Source: Lentinula raphanica (taxonomy: Eukaryota; Basidiomycota; Agaricomycetes; Agaricales; Omphalotaceae). From it: DNA of 64,000 nucleotides. Position 1 is the first letter of the stretch. Every line of letters starts with the position of its first letter. Both the position numbers and the translations under genes were made by a program. Under the pieces are notes generated by a model. It was not told where the DNA came from and ran no database searches. It was given only the letters and a program-made list of their open reading frames with translations. Below are positions 1 to 11,541 of the stretch, piece after piece. The stretch is from the NCBI GenBank assembly GCA_027919835.1, contig JANVFP010000012.1:1054001-1118000 (forward strand). Direction: 5' to 3'.

Positions 1-2804
1 GAATCGTTGTCACTGCCATCATCATTGTAAAGAAGCCAATCAAAAATAGCGCGTTTGCAGCTCAGCAATGTATGCATATGCTTGCAAGCGTGCATTTCCA
101 ATTCTACGGGAGGGAGAGGTATGAACGTTGACGGAAGAAGCAACAGTCCAGGTGACTGTTGTACTGGAAGAGGCAAGCGAGGAAATTGTAGTGAGGGCTG
201 TTGAGTGATAGATGAATGTCGGGAAACTTCATCGCTAGCGCGTTTGAAGGAAGCAACACTACTCGACGAGTGATTAGGATGAACGGAAGGGATGGAGGGA
301 TTAGTGTGTTGCGCAGAATTCGTAGCCGCTGCGAGGGCAGTATAAGTAATGCCAAGTCGTCCAGCCGCTTTAGCACTAAGAGTGCCCGGGATGGCTTTAC
401 TACTTTCCGAGCTTGAGCGTGCCACATTGGATTCGAGAGTATTTGCCCGTTTTCGGGTCACAGGATCCTTCAACGACGGGAAAGGAACCTCATGCTCTTT
501 CTCCTTCTTCGACTTTTTCTCTTTCTTCGATTCGGAATCACCGTTCTTGCTTGGTTTCCTTGTTAGCCCAAATTCTTCTTCCCCACTGGGAAAGGTGTTG
601 AGCTCCGTGCCTTTGCTCAGCGACCTCACGCGGAACTTGGGCCGTTTCGTCTGAGGGATGAGCTCTTTGAGTTCTGAGGGTGCCAACTTGAGATGCATAG
701 TTCGTAGTTTCCGAACGTTGTCCGTGCCGAAGACATCTTTGATATAGGAAGCGATGCCTTTGGGGGTTCGTGTGTGCATCCCATATTTCGATTCCAGCAT
801 ATGAAAGAAGATTGATTCCAGGGCTTTGCCGTCTTGTGCACTGCCAGCCCATTCGGAAGCGTCTTCAAACAAAGGAGGCACCACCGGCACTTCTGGTGTA
901 ATGACAGGAGAGAATTTGACGTTCGTTTCGTCGTGGGTGACTCGATAGCCGTCGTTCACTGCTGCCGAGCTCATCACCAAAGCAGGAGTAGGAAGAGTGA
1001 TGTCGAGCTTCGTCGGAGTCACAAGATCATCTTCGTCATCGGACGACCTTACATCGGGTGGAAAGGTAGTAGTCATCGGTGAAGGCGTAGTGGGAATCGG
1101 GGGCAATGGTCGACGAGGAGGAGGAAGGGGCCTGATAGAGCGTCTCGTCGACGTCGGGAGTGAGAGTGGTTGCAGGGAAGACAGTTTGTATTCCTCTGGA
1201 TCTATATCCTGTAACGACGAAGCTGACGATTGTGAATCTTCGACATCCAAGAATAAACCATCTCCGGCGGTTTCGGGAGATGATGGACATTCTGAAGATG
1301 TATCGTCGTCGACGTTAGAGCTGGGTCCGGTGGCAATGAGAGTGCGATTTGGATCATCGGTATCATGCTGTTTATCGTCTTCAGACGAACCGTTCAAACT
1401 ATGCTGTTCATCACTCGTTTCGTCTCCTTCACAATCATCAGAGTCAAACAAGTCGAAGCTCGACGAAGTCTGTTCATCAAACGAATGTCTTCGACGATTG
1501 GGTGCTGTAGCTAAAGGTTGCCTTCGCGGACTGGGTGTGGATGTTTCTTTACCATAGGGAAAACACATGGCATCATCAATCAGCTCCAGTCGACCTCCAA
1601 TTTGAAGAACCCTGTAGACTTCTGAGAGCACAAAATTCCAGCGTTCGGTTGGAATGGCCAGAGACAGGTTGGCGACGCGGACGAGATCGAAGGAGCCAGG
1701 TGGGAACGGAAGAGGGTAACGGAGACTACGCGATAGTTACTTTTTAGCACGCAGAACGATAGACGAGGGGATGAAGGACGTACAAGTTTCCTCGGACTAG
1801 ATTAATTCCTCTCTGACGGACTTCGGGAAGTATAACGTCGACTATATCGAATCCCACAATGCGAGCGTCCGGCCACGCAGCACGAGCATCAGCGAGCCAA
1901 TGGCCCTCTCCACAGCCCAGATCAAGGACAGAGGTAGGAATAGATTGCTTGTGACTGATATAATCGTGGAAACTTGGTGTGCCAGTCGTGTTTAGACGAC
2001 GGAGCAATTGGTGCGTGTAACGATCTCTGTGAACATGGCGAGATCAGGATTATACTGGAAGAGAGAGAGAACCCAGAGGAAGCAAAGAAGGACGTACGCA
2101 GCAAGAGAGACAGAGTCGTACGATTGCATATATGGAGCGTCGGCTCCATAAGGATGAAGCTTCATTCTATGCTTTCTCGTAATCCACTCATCCTTCACCT
2201 CGTACCTATCTCCATGAGTGTATTCGTAGTCGTCGTCGTTTTTCGACGAATTCGGAGAACCTGTGACTGGAGTGAAGGTAGACGAGGAAGCAGTACTAGA
2301 GGTAGCAGTCGGGGTAGAAGCATTTGAATAGCCCGCAGTCGAACTTTCAGCAAAAGTCGACGACAGACTGGGAGTATACAGAGCTGGGGGTGTGGATGAT
2401 AGCTGAGGAGCTGCGAGTGGTTCTTCTTGGAGAATCATGAGAGAGTTGAGCGACTTCTTGGGCTTCAAAGTCCTATTGAAGAACCCATCTCTCTGAGGCG
2501 TAACTGGCCTCTCCTCCTTCTCCTTCCCCTTCGATTTGGTGGATTTTAGAAAACCCATGTTGTAGAGAGCGGTTGATAACGGTCTATTTCGTGAACTGGA
2601 CAGTCTTGATTTAGACTGAAAGATGGCGGATCCCGTCGCTTCAGAATCCGACGGAGGAGTAACGATGGTGGAAAACGGTCTGTAATGAGTTTCAAAAGTG
2701 ACAGAACGGGGGCGAAGATTTGAGTTTGGGGAATTTATAGTGGTTCGTGGTCGAGGTGCAAGAAAGCCATCGAGGGAAGTATTTGAGGTGGTCGAATCGG
2801 CCAT
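1..2804 (-). CDS. SAM-dependent methyltransferase with long disordered regions (3' end beyond window)
   Basis: Class I SAM-dependent methyltransferase; the substrate is unknown. I splice three exons: 2804-2098, 2026-1784 and 1725 to beyond base 1. The ATG at 2804 opens a Ser/Thr/Pro-rich N-terminus of about 200 residues with a polybasic patch (KSTKSKGKEKEE). The catalytic fold then begins near DRYTHQLLRRLN. Motif I is VLDLGCGEGHWLADA, followed by the acidic loop IVGFDIVD. Exon 3 supplies a post-I stretch (PPGSFDLVRVANLSLAIP) and motif III-like VLQIGGRLELIDDA. After about 350 residues of acidic and Ser-rich linker comes a conserved-looking tail, VELEMHACKHMHTLLSCK, just before the window edge. 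Fungal relatives of this architecture exist but are uncharacterised. Methyltransferase assignment is firm; specificity is open. Confidence 0.85.
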
Positions 2805-3011
2805 TGTTCACTGTTAGTGGCCTTCTGTTCTTTCAAGCGAACAATGACAGTCCTTTTGTGTAAAACTTGATTTGGCTACTCCAACGGGGGCCACAATCTA
2901 CTTTTGTTCGTCCAATGTCGTGTATAATGAAGGGGAAAGAGGAAAGACGGAAAGAGAAAGGCAAGTGCCAAATGGTATATACATAGTTTGACAAACCGGA
3001 TACAGTATGTA

Positions 3012-3467
3012 TTATCTATTACAAACTGTATTACCGACGACATACTTTAGCCTGAATTGGGTTGTCGCATATACTTCGGCGAAGAAGTCAAATGAGAGTA
3101 CACTGCCATACAGCTCTGAGCTGTGGTGAAGGGCTGTTACAGACTGTGGCAGCTCCAAGCACAATTCCGATACAGCCCGGACGTCATGCTCTACGACCAA
3201 GAACTCCATAACTAATCGTCGTCCTTCTTTGGGGGCGGACCACAAGGCTGGAGCATTTTCTACAGCAGGCGAAGGGCAGGTTAAGGGTTAAAAAAACTGC
3301 AAGGCCTAATAAACGAAAGTGTACGTCACTTACTTCAGTCATCTCATGTTTGACCCGAGCGGTGGATACACCGTCTGCAATAGCAAGAAAAGAGGTCAAA
3401 GTAGGATGGCCTACTATGGAGGACAAAGTATCACGATGTTGGTGGGTCAACCATTCGCTGGGTGATC
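3012..3467 (-). CDS. Unresolved spliced ORF, C-terminal exons of an unknown protein
   Basis: Two exons can be joined on the minus strand. One (3467 to about 3330) encodes a segment with LSSIVGHPTLTSFLAIADG; the other (3259-3012) encodes ALWSAPKEGRRLVMEFLVVEHDVRAV and ends at a stop at 3012. The intron has a clean pyrimidine-rich acceptor (ctgctgtag), but the best in-phase donor (gtgacg) is weak. Composition looks coding rather than random. The 5' end is not resolved: possible short upstream exons lie between 3700 and 3950, but no single model is convincing. I recognise no family. It could be a real small gene or a decayed one. Confidence 0.35.
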
Positions 3468-4306
3468 CTGACAGTGAGCACTTTTTCCATCAAACATATG
3501 AAAAGAGGTGTTCTATGTAGAAGAAAAACAGAGCGGGTGTTGCTGCCCGGGGGAAAAACGGAGATGAGGACTCACTATTTTGTCAAATCCGCATGGCCTG
3601 GATGGCGCCAGATACCGAGGAATGAAATGGTATGATGAAGAGAAAATCACCAGAATAGAACAGGAAGAGATGGATGGTCAGTCATGTTCAGCGACTGTTT
3701 TCCGGAATGCTTACCAGTTCCCGTATAACGAGCATGTACTGGGCGCAAGAGTTAGCAAATATTTGTGGTAAGATCGGGCACTCACAGTGTTCCAGTTGTG
3801 TATTTGCTGTATACCGAAGCTCAGACGACTACAAAGAGGTAAGTAATAGTTGGGAATGAGAGATGAAGGAATTCACCATGGTGGTCGATGTTCAACAGCT
3901 CAAAGGAGAAGTTTTTGTCAGAAATGCAATGAAGAAAGGTATATGTTGCAAATAAAACTAGTCGTTAGTGCTCATCCTATGGCTTAGTGGCTGTAATGGC
4001 CCGAACCTTGGGAATGTGAGGTGGTTTATGTCAGCGAATTGACGATGCGTGCGCTGGTTCAAGACTGTCCCCTCCAGAAAACTTGGTGTCCATCGCTTAC
4101 CGCTCTGTAAAGAGTGGTTCGGGCTTGGAATAATGTGTGCTTGTCAGATCAGGGAAGCAATTCCGCAATCTGCAGTACCGACCGAGTTAGTCTTAGGAGA
4201 TCAGGGCATGTCGGCAGTCGCGCGGTCTGTCCGTGCCCCTTGCAAACCTTTTTGCATCCAGAATACGTAGAGTTATTACAAGACTATGGTATCTCTATCC
4301 TACTTG
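3468..4306. other. Gap with no convincing gene
   Basis: About 840 bases between the unresolved ORF and the Rrp47 stop codon. Minus-strand fragments with plausible splice signals occur near 3740-3950 and may be 5' exons of the neighbour at 3012-3467. Nothing else was recognised. Confidence 0.4.
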
Positions 4307-5640
4307 TCATGTTTCTTTCCGTTTACCTTTACCTTTTCGTTTCTTCGTCTTTCCACCTGCAACCATCGAGGTACTCCGTCCATCATCCATATCCACATCA
4401 TCATCCTCTGCACTCGAACCGGACGAACCAATCGCTACTCCCTGCGAAACAGCCACTTCTGCCAACAATTGCGCAACTCGGTTGGATTTATTCATAACCT
4501 TGGACTCTATGCTTTTCTGTTTCTTCTTTTGCTTCTTGTTCTTCTCTACTTTCGTCGCCGGTGTAGGAGCGATGGAGTTGGAAGATGGATCTATAATGGA
4601 AGAGGGTTGAGGTAACAAGGCCTGTTTTTTTGCTGGATGAGATTCCGTAGAAGAGTCGTAACCTAGACCCGCGCATGGTGATGTACATGAGTTCAAATCC
4701 ACAAGAAAACTTCGGATGCACGAAACAACGTACCACCTGCAGAGAAAGGATCTATCACAGGCCGTCTCCTTTTGCTTCCCAACTGTCCCTCGGATGAATC
4801 GACCGCTTTACTCTTACCTTTTCCTTTCACATCAGGTTTCTTCATCTCCTGCACAATTCCTCGTTCTTCTTCATCATCGTCAGCATCCTCCCAACCTTCC
4901 AGATCTTCTTCTTCCTCACTCCCTGCTTCATCTACGCGTTTCTGCCATTCTTGTCGCTCGAGCATCTTTGATGTGACTTTGATTGGTACTGGTACAGAAG
5001 ACGATGGTTCGGGAACAGTGTTCGACGACGACGATGCGGAAGAGGAGGAGGCTTTCGGAGCCGGCTCAATAGCATCCAACTGTGCTTGAGATATAGCATG
5101 CTTGATGAAGCGATTGGCCGCTGCCTTGTCTACTTGAGTTGCGCCTGTAGAGAGATAACAGGTCAAGAAGTGCAGGGTAAGAGGGAGATTGATTCACGAC
5201 GTACGGACGGGTGGATTTTCGGCATTCTTGATCTTTTCAAAGTATTGTCGCACTCGTTCCTATAGATATTGGGCGGTCAGGGTAGATATCGAATTCGTGT
5301 GATGTTTCAGAGGAACACGCACGAGTTCGGAAACGACAGGATGGGATTTTGGGTCGATGCCTCTCGTTCTGAGATATACTGTTCGTGTGTATAAAGGTAA
5401 GAGAGCATGCCTCAAAAGAACAAGATACCCTGATAGATACGCACTGAAAATCAGATCGTACAGGAGATACGGCAAGACTGTTTGTAATTTGGCCTGTTCG
5501 AGTGGTTCCAACGCGAGCAAAATCTCTGGGAGGGTTTGTTTTCCGGAAAATAGAGGTGCTATAGCGGTTTCAACCTCGTCAAGAGAAGAAGAAAGGACCC
5601 TCAGTCTCGACTTCGCTTTTTTGGTTTCCGCGTGAGCCAT
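4307..5640 (-). CDS. LRP1: Exosome cofactor Rrp47/Lrp1 (C1D, Sas10/C1D family)
   Basis: Nuclear exosome-associated RNA-binding protein that partners with Rrp6 in 3' processing of rRNA, snRNA and snoRNA. Five exons (5640-5445, 5378-5323, 5259-5205, 5144-4737, 4662-4307) give exactly 357 codons. The Sas10/C1D domain covers roughly residues 1-110. It holds the family hallmarks LEPLEQAKLQTVLPYLLYDL, YLRTRGIDPKSHPVVSEL, ERVRQYFEKIK and KAAANRFIKHAI, which match human C1D segment by segment. The rest is a Ser-rich linker, an acidic stretch (EEEEDLEGWEDADDDEEE) and Lys-rich tails (KKRKGKGKRKE) typical of nucleolar RNA-binding proteins. The ATG at 5640 was chosen over in-frame upstream codons because it places the domain where C1D proteins begin. 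Confidence 0.88.
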
Positions 5641-5915
5641 TTGTAGGAATGTGAGCTCAACGTTGGACTTGGTGGATGGAAAAGAGTTGTAAGCGTGGGA
5701 AATATTCGAATTCCTCAGTTTCTCGCTCAACGACTTGCACAACTCTTCAGCTTCAAAGCTTCAAAGTTCATCGACATCGATAGTCCATGTTTTCCCGTGT
5801 TTCAGAAACTCTCAGGGACTTGGACATTGAACGCAATCATGAGCAACATCATATTCGGCTCTGCAACGCCTGACAATATAGTACATACTGCTACCTCTTC
5901 CCTCCCAACTCGACC

Positions 5916-6628
5916 TCAGTACTGTCGTTTACTAGCATCATACTGTGCATCAACACCATATCTTGAATCCAAATTATTGTTTCCAGTTCCATATCCAGCC
6001 CCATACGTCGTACTGCCCGATGGTTCCGGCACCCTACCTACTGCATTATACCCAGACCGCGAAGGCACATCCCCATGATCATAAACCGTTTGAGCCTGTG
6101 AGTCGTTATACACCTCGTCATCTCGATGATGTCCAGGAAAGTCTCCGGTCGTTGCTGGATGGGACGTGGTGTTCGCAAAGGAGGATTTCGTTAGAGGAGG
6201 CTCAGCGGAGACGGTGTCGCGCGCGCGGTCGTGGTCGAAGGTATAACTCTGATTAGCATGACTCCCAGCCGGCACTGTGTTAGTGTTGGCATTGGCGGTG
6301 GTGGTGTCCCCGTAAGTCCGTTGACGTCCAGACATTTGGTCCATGCCTCTCTGAGTCTCCATTCTGCCTTCTCGGGCTATCTGATCGTTCTTGTACTCTC
6401 CTTCCTTGTCATGGGCAATTGTATCGACAGCGCCCAGGGTGGTTGCGCGGATGTTTTCACCGATACCTTGGATCCAAATGAGAGGAGGTGATATGACTGA
6501 TTCACTACCAGACGTACCGTGAACGGTGTTGAATGCGCCCCTGGTCAAGGTGTTGCAAGGTTAGTAAGGCAACACGTTAGAATTGAGAATTGGGATGCAT
6601 ACTTGACTTTCTCTCCGATGTTTGACAT
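5916..6628 (-). CDS. Small hydrophilin-like stress-type protein
   Basis: Three exons (6628-6603, 6540-6518, 6466-5916) give 200 codons from an ATG at 6628. The start is MSNIGEKVKGAFNTVHG, and the two tiny 5' exons are forced by perfect phase. The N-terminal 60 residues (GIGENIRATTLGAVDTIAHD) may form an amphipathic helix. The remainder is very hydrophilic, rich in Asp, Gly, Asn, Thr and Tyr, with no cysteine or membrane segment. This resembles fungal hydrophilins and small heat- or desiccation-induced proteins such as the Hsp9/Hsp12 group in style, not in clear homology. A TATA box sits close upstream, as is common in stress-induced genes. The function is inferred from composition only. Confidence 0.7.
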
Positions 6629-6999
6629 TGTAGTTGCGATTGTTGGTAAGTTGTTGCTTGGTGCATGAAAAGACAGTTCTCTGTTATATACTCTTGCGAC
6701 TCCAAGATGACGAGGAGCGTTAGCTCATTTGGTCCACAGCTGCGTCATGCACAACGCTACTAGCATCCTACAGTATATACACAGTTCTACATCACAAATG
6801 TTACTACACCTATTTACGGTTACTGTACAAAGAATAAAGCCCATTGTCGGTTACAATTGTCGTGGTCATGAGTAAGGATGTATGCTGGAATCCAAAGAAG
6901 AGAGATAAAAAGTACAAGGATATGCACAGTAAAAGTACACCGAGATAGTCAGTCAAATCCAACAAGATGAAGCAAAGCAACCAAAAAACAATCAAACCT
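6629..6999. other. Intergenic gap, promoter of 6628 gene and 3' region of F-box gene
   Basis: About 370 AT-leaning bases with no gene. Apart from the TATA-like element at 6684-6691, nothing was recognised. Confidence 0.6.
6684..6691 (-). promoter_or_regulatory. Probable TATA box of the hydrophilin-like gene
   Basis: The minus strand reads GTATATAA about 56 bases upstream of the ATG at 6628. Position and sequence fit a core promoter element. Confidence 0.4.
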
Positions 7000-9958
7000 T
7001 CACATTACAACGCACGTATCAGCAGTAGGATCTGGAATCATCAACGGCGAGTTACTCCCACTCGCAGACCTAGATCGTCGTCCGCCAGGCGTCCACCACC
7101 GCGTTCCTCCTACACGACCACTCCCTCCCGCAGGATCAAGCTCTTCCATATCAGTCTCCGAAGACTCACTCGCCTTCCTTCGTGAGATTGCCTTGCGACG
7201 TTTATCCCTCGCAGTCCAAACCGCGTCCACGATCTGCCACGAGTAAAATGTCTTCACTACCACCCTCTGTTCATCCAACTCGTCTTGTCCAAGCGCGGCT
7301 TTCATCACCGCTTCTTTCTCCTTATCTCTCTCCCCTCCGCTGCTGCCGACACCGAAATCACGCCCATCGAGGAAGCGAAGCTTTCGAGCGTCCCAGCCTC
7401 GCCAGCCTCGTCTGGGACGAATCAAAGGCGCGAGGTCCTTCACTACATTCTCCGGGATAGATCGGCAGTCTACCGCGACAATCTTGGATCCAGGTCTTCG
7501 TAGTTCGCAGAATTGTCGCAACACAGATGATCCCATTCGCGTATTGTCTGCCTCCAGGACCTTCAAACGAGTGCACGATCGGATTAATGTAAGAAAGGCT
7601 TCATCTGTAAGGCCAGCTGCATAAGATACGATTAAATGTTCCAATGCATGCCCTGGTTGAAGCTGGATGGGCTCTTTGCTTGAAGAGGGGTTCGGATCAG
7701 GTGGTAGTTCTGGCGTGATAGCAGTCAACACTGCGTCTGTGATTTCCGTCGCATCTTCAAGGTCCAGCCGCCTGATCATAGGTGTAGTGTTCAACAGCCT
7801 AATCAGCCCTTCGTCGCCCATATCTTCACCGATCCCTCCAAGTTCAAGAAACTGTAGTCGAGGAACAGCATGTGCCAGATGAGAGCAAGCGATATCCGTC
7901 AGCAGTATGCAAGAAGACAAGGATAGATGTCGAAGACAAGTTACACGCCTTCGATATCTTCTCGAATCACTTGGGTCCCTTCCTGCCTCGCGAGATGTAA
8001 GGAGTATAGAATCTTGGACTCCATTGTAATCATCAGCGTTGAGCGCGACGAACGCATCCAAGGCAGAGTTATGCAGGTGGCGTGCATAGCTCAAATCGAG
8101 TACCTCCAAAAAGGGAGCTACCTGACCTAATAATGTCATTGCACTGTCGTCGATGTTCTTGATTCCGGAAAGACGCAGCTCTGTGAGTCGAAGCACCTCC
8201 CCACGAGCCTTGACAGCGGACGCTAAACGTTTCAAGCCTTCGGCGTCCATGTTCAAGCACCTGTTCAAATCTAGTTTCACGATACGAGGACAATACATTG
8301 CGATGATATCGCAGGTCGTGTTGGTAACGCAGTGTAAACCTCTGAAGCAGACTTGTTGCAATCCGGGTGATCGCACAAGGAGATAATGAAGGGAGCGAGT
8401 CGAGAGAGCGCTACATCCTTGGAAGTTCAACGAGGTTAACTGGGTGGCTGCGAGTACCGGATATGCAGGAGGAAGGGGTAAAAGACACATATTATCGGTG
8501 ATATCTTGAAGAGTGGCCGGGCTGATATGGACATGCCCAGAGAGGTCTATAGAGGTAGCAAATCGACCTCCGTTTCTCGCGATGCTAGAGAGAAGAGTCC
8601 TTGGTGCATTTGGGAACGAGCGAAGATCAAAATTAGACCATAGTTGTCCATCGTATACGAGGTCTCTCCAAGTCTTAGATACCTGGATGTGTACGATTAG
8701 CATTGAGGAATCCATACACCGAAGAACCACTTACTCTACTCAGTTTAACCAACTCCCGGCTAGCTTTGTCTCTCCCTAACCATCTATTCTTAGAGGAGAT
8801 CGACTTCGTCACACTCCAATCGTCATGTTCAGTCATCTTCCGCTGGTCATTCTCGTGAATGACTGCAAGCGACAGCAGAACCTTGAGCTTCAACTCCTTC
8901 GGTAAGAGACCATCGAAGAAATTGATGGAGGGAGGTGTGATTGGAACAAACATATCCTCTGAGTCGGCGGGAATGTAATCTAGAACGGAGATCGGTAAAG
9001 GAGAAGAATAAGATCGTCCTTTCCCCTTGAGAATCGAGTGCACAGGCAAGCAAGTATCCAGTCCTTCATTCTCAAAAGGTATCGTGACCTCGAATAAGGA
9101 GGGAGGAGTGTAGATATGGACATTATTAGTTGATGTGAGTTGAGGAGTAGCCGGCTGAGAGGGGGAGGTGATAAGCTTTTTCGAAAGAACCTTGCGAGAT
9201 CTGGTGGGAGAGCTGAGTTTGGCTTTGAGCCTTGTCAGCGATGACGGGTGTCTTGGACGAATAAGGCTATGGGAAAATGTATGCCTTCGAGAAGATGGGA
9301 ATCTATTGTTAGCAGATGATAGAGGCAAAGAGTGTTCTACAGCAAGATCAGGGGATGTAGAGAGATGCTCCGTGGGCCGTCGATTTGCAGAGGAAGATGA
9401 AGCACCTGGACTAGTGAATTCCGGAAATGAGAAAGGATCGCTGACGGGCGAGAGCGATAGAGATGGAATGGATGGTGGCCCATCATCCCGTTCCTTGCCC
9501 TTGCCTTTCTTATCTTGTAGAAAAGTATCAGGTTGAGAAGCCTCGAATGCATCAGGATTCATCGAGGAACCGGACGATGGCCAGACTGCACTGAATGAAC
9601 CAAGGGTGAAACTCGGAAAGGAAGATTCCAAGGGTCCTGGTGATGGCAAGGCAGTAGGAGTGTCTGGATAGCTCGAGGATGTGGACCAGGCTGGAGACAT
9701 GACAGTATCGTCAAAATCACTCGCCTGTCGGGCAGAAATCATAATAGGGAGCGGTTTGGAAGGCATCTTTCCTTTGTCGTTCGAGTGACTACTGGTCCCA
9801 CCAACTTCACCATCTCTTAACAACATAGAATCGTTATCGAGGGCGAGGGAGTCCATGTCAGACGACAGCATACTCAAAGGGGGTAAGGGAGAACTTGATC
9901 TTTCGTATGGATCAAATTGCATGAAAGGCTCATCGCCTAGACCATGTGTTGAGCTCAT
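7000..9958 (-). CDS. F-box protein with leucine-rich repeats (RNI-like)
   Basis: Putative SCF ubiquitin ligase substrate receptor. Two exons (9958-8735 and 8682-7000) join as SRVSKTWRD and give about 968 residues. Residues 1 to about 330 are disordered and rich in Ser and Pro. The F-box starts at LLPKELKLKVLLSL and is completed across the intron by VSKTWRDLVYDGQLWSNFDL, with an unusual insert of about 40 residues inside the motif. Residues from about 440 to 750 hold AMN1/Grr1-type LRRs such as LTSLNFQGCSALSTRSLHYL, IVKLDLNRCLNMDAEGLKRL and LRHLSLSSCILLTDIACSHL. The tail is basic and Ser-rich. F-box proteins of this type bind Skp1 through the F-box and substrates through the LRR; the substrate cannot be told here. 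Confidence 0.85.
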
Positions 9959-11144
9959 GGTCGTCTTTCTGGAAAGCTAGCTCATGCAACGTGGAGATTG
10001 AGGAGAATGCTGGCAAGATATAACAGATAAGCTGGCAAAGATGAAGGGAGAAGATAAGGAGAGAATCCGCCGGAGAGCAATGAAACTAATCCGGTCGGAC
10101 CAGGGCCAAGTGCTACCGCCTGTAAGCGCCCGTGTGACCAAATGTATGACGTAGGTAGAGATGACTCATCACATAATTTCTGCCAACGGACCCGGTGGTG
10201 GACAACATTCCGAAAAACAAGGTCTGACACCAACTTCGATAACAACTGAGTACTGAGAGGTTATCGATTTATCTACTACTAGTCAAGGTAACTCAGCTGG
10301 CTATTTATCATGCGATGATCTCCTACTTTCATGCTTGTGTTTGGCCAACCTCATTGCCTGAACGCCTGAAAGGCCTCGAAATAGAAGTAGGGATCTCCAA
10401 CTTCTGCCAGCACTTTGATACACCCTTTAGTCAACTTGCAGTCACTATCAGAGCAAAAGGTATAGAACCCCGGATCTCTTCGGCTGGTCCCCCATGCACA
10501 TAACCGTGTTACTTCTTCTGAAAGGCGCCGTCTGTCTGGGGCAGCCCAATTTGGTGAAGGTTTTGTGTGAACACGTCCAATAGAAAGTCGCAAAGACATG
10601 AAAATAGATGAGAATCTGATATGTACGCGGCCCCGAAAACATAGAGCTTCTTTTTGCCATGCGAGCACGAGGAGCAACAAAATGGACGTTGATCTTGGGT
10701 ATCAACTAACCTAAAACAATCAAACAAAATGAGAGGGGTAAGGCGAGCATATAACACGATGCCGAGACCGACCAATAGGCCGACCCTACAAACGACGAAG
10801 GACAATCCACCGATTATCAGATGCCAGGGGGGTGGGAGAAACGTTCTGAGCATGGAGAAATATGCTGTAAGTCGAAGACCCAGATGGCTGACATCCTCGG
10901 AATATTGTCTCCCTCTCGGAACTTGAAGGTTCAATGGACTAGTAAAATGCATTCGTAGGTAAGAACAACCTCAACATCAAGACCTAAATAAAATGTGACA
11001 TGAAATGATACAGCACGCAACTTGAATAGCGAAGACAGAGATCAGCGGAGAAATAACAATATGGTGACGGGGATATAAGGCAGTCCGTCGAAAACGTTGG
11101 TGATGAAGGCGAAAATTTACTGTCAGGACGCGGTATACGAAGCG
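9959..11144. other. Intergenic gap with no convincing gene
   Basis: About 1.2 kb between the F-box start and the YABBY-like stop. A minus-strand ORF at 10509-10952 contains a hydrophobic stretch (LIIGGLSFVVCRVGLLVGL) but has no family resemblance or supporting splice context. The rest holds only short chance ORFs. Confidence 0.5.
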
Positions 11145-11541
11145 TCAGGAAGCTCTGTTTGGATTCTGGGAACTATGCTTCCAGTTTGCTGTCGCTACCT
11201 TGAATCTACGTTTGACTTTCAAGACCTGCTCGTCAGACTGCAGAGACGTACAGACTCACCTTTCCTGGTGCGTTATATCAGGTTCTTCTTCTTTCAAGCG
11301 AGCCATTTCGGTTTGCTGTCGGTGATGATATGGAGTAAGTCTCGATGCTGTCGGTACATGTCCTAGTTTATTACCATGAATTTATTGAAGGCCGTCAATT
11401 TCTTTCTTCCTCCACCGCCGCCCCGGGATTTGGCTGGGAACAGGTAATGAGATGCAAGCTTTGGAAGGAAGAGGGGACGTATTACTCACTCTTTCTGGCA
11501 GGTTTTTCACTGGACCCAGACGTCGATGTGCGAGGTGCCAT
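11145..11541 (-). CDS. YABBY/HMG-box-like small nuclear protein
   Basis: A 75-residue protein in four very short exons: 11541-11490, 11433-11375, 11315-11260 and 11205-11145 (228 bases, exactly 76 codons). The spliced product starts MAPRTSTSGSSEKPARK, continues through a Gly-rich linker, and ends in one HMG/YABBY-type module: KKLTAFNKFMQTEMARLK, then PDITHQERFKVATANWK and a short tail. That module matches the pattern of plant YABBY domains and of small YABBY-like proteins seen in basidiomycete genomes (LTAFNKFM...ERFK.A..NWK). It is probably a chromatin or DNA-binding protein. All splice junctions are GT-AG and keep frame. No single exon exceeds 60 bases, so automatic callers could easily miss it. 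Confidence 0.8.

Noticed and set aside
997..1557. Plus-strand Ser-rich ORF of 186 codons
   Set aside because: Antisense of the Ser/Asp-rich linker of the methyltransferase, which reads through in frame on the minus strand.
4690..4705. TTTGAACTC-like sequence considered as a tRNA B box
   Set aside because: It lies within the last intron of the Rrp47 gene and no matching A box or cloverleaf could be found.
10509..10952. 147-codon minus-strand ORF with a hydrophobic stretch
   Set aside because: One hydrophobic run is not enough; no family, no clear splicing partners, and the sequence probably lies in the 3' region of the YABBY-like gene.
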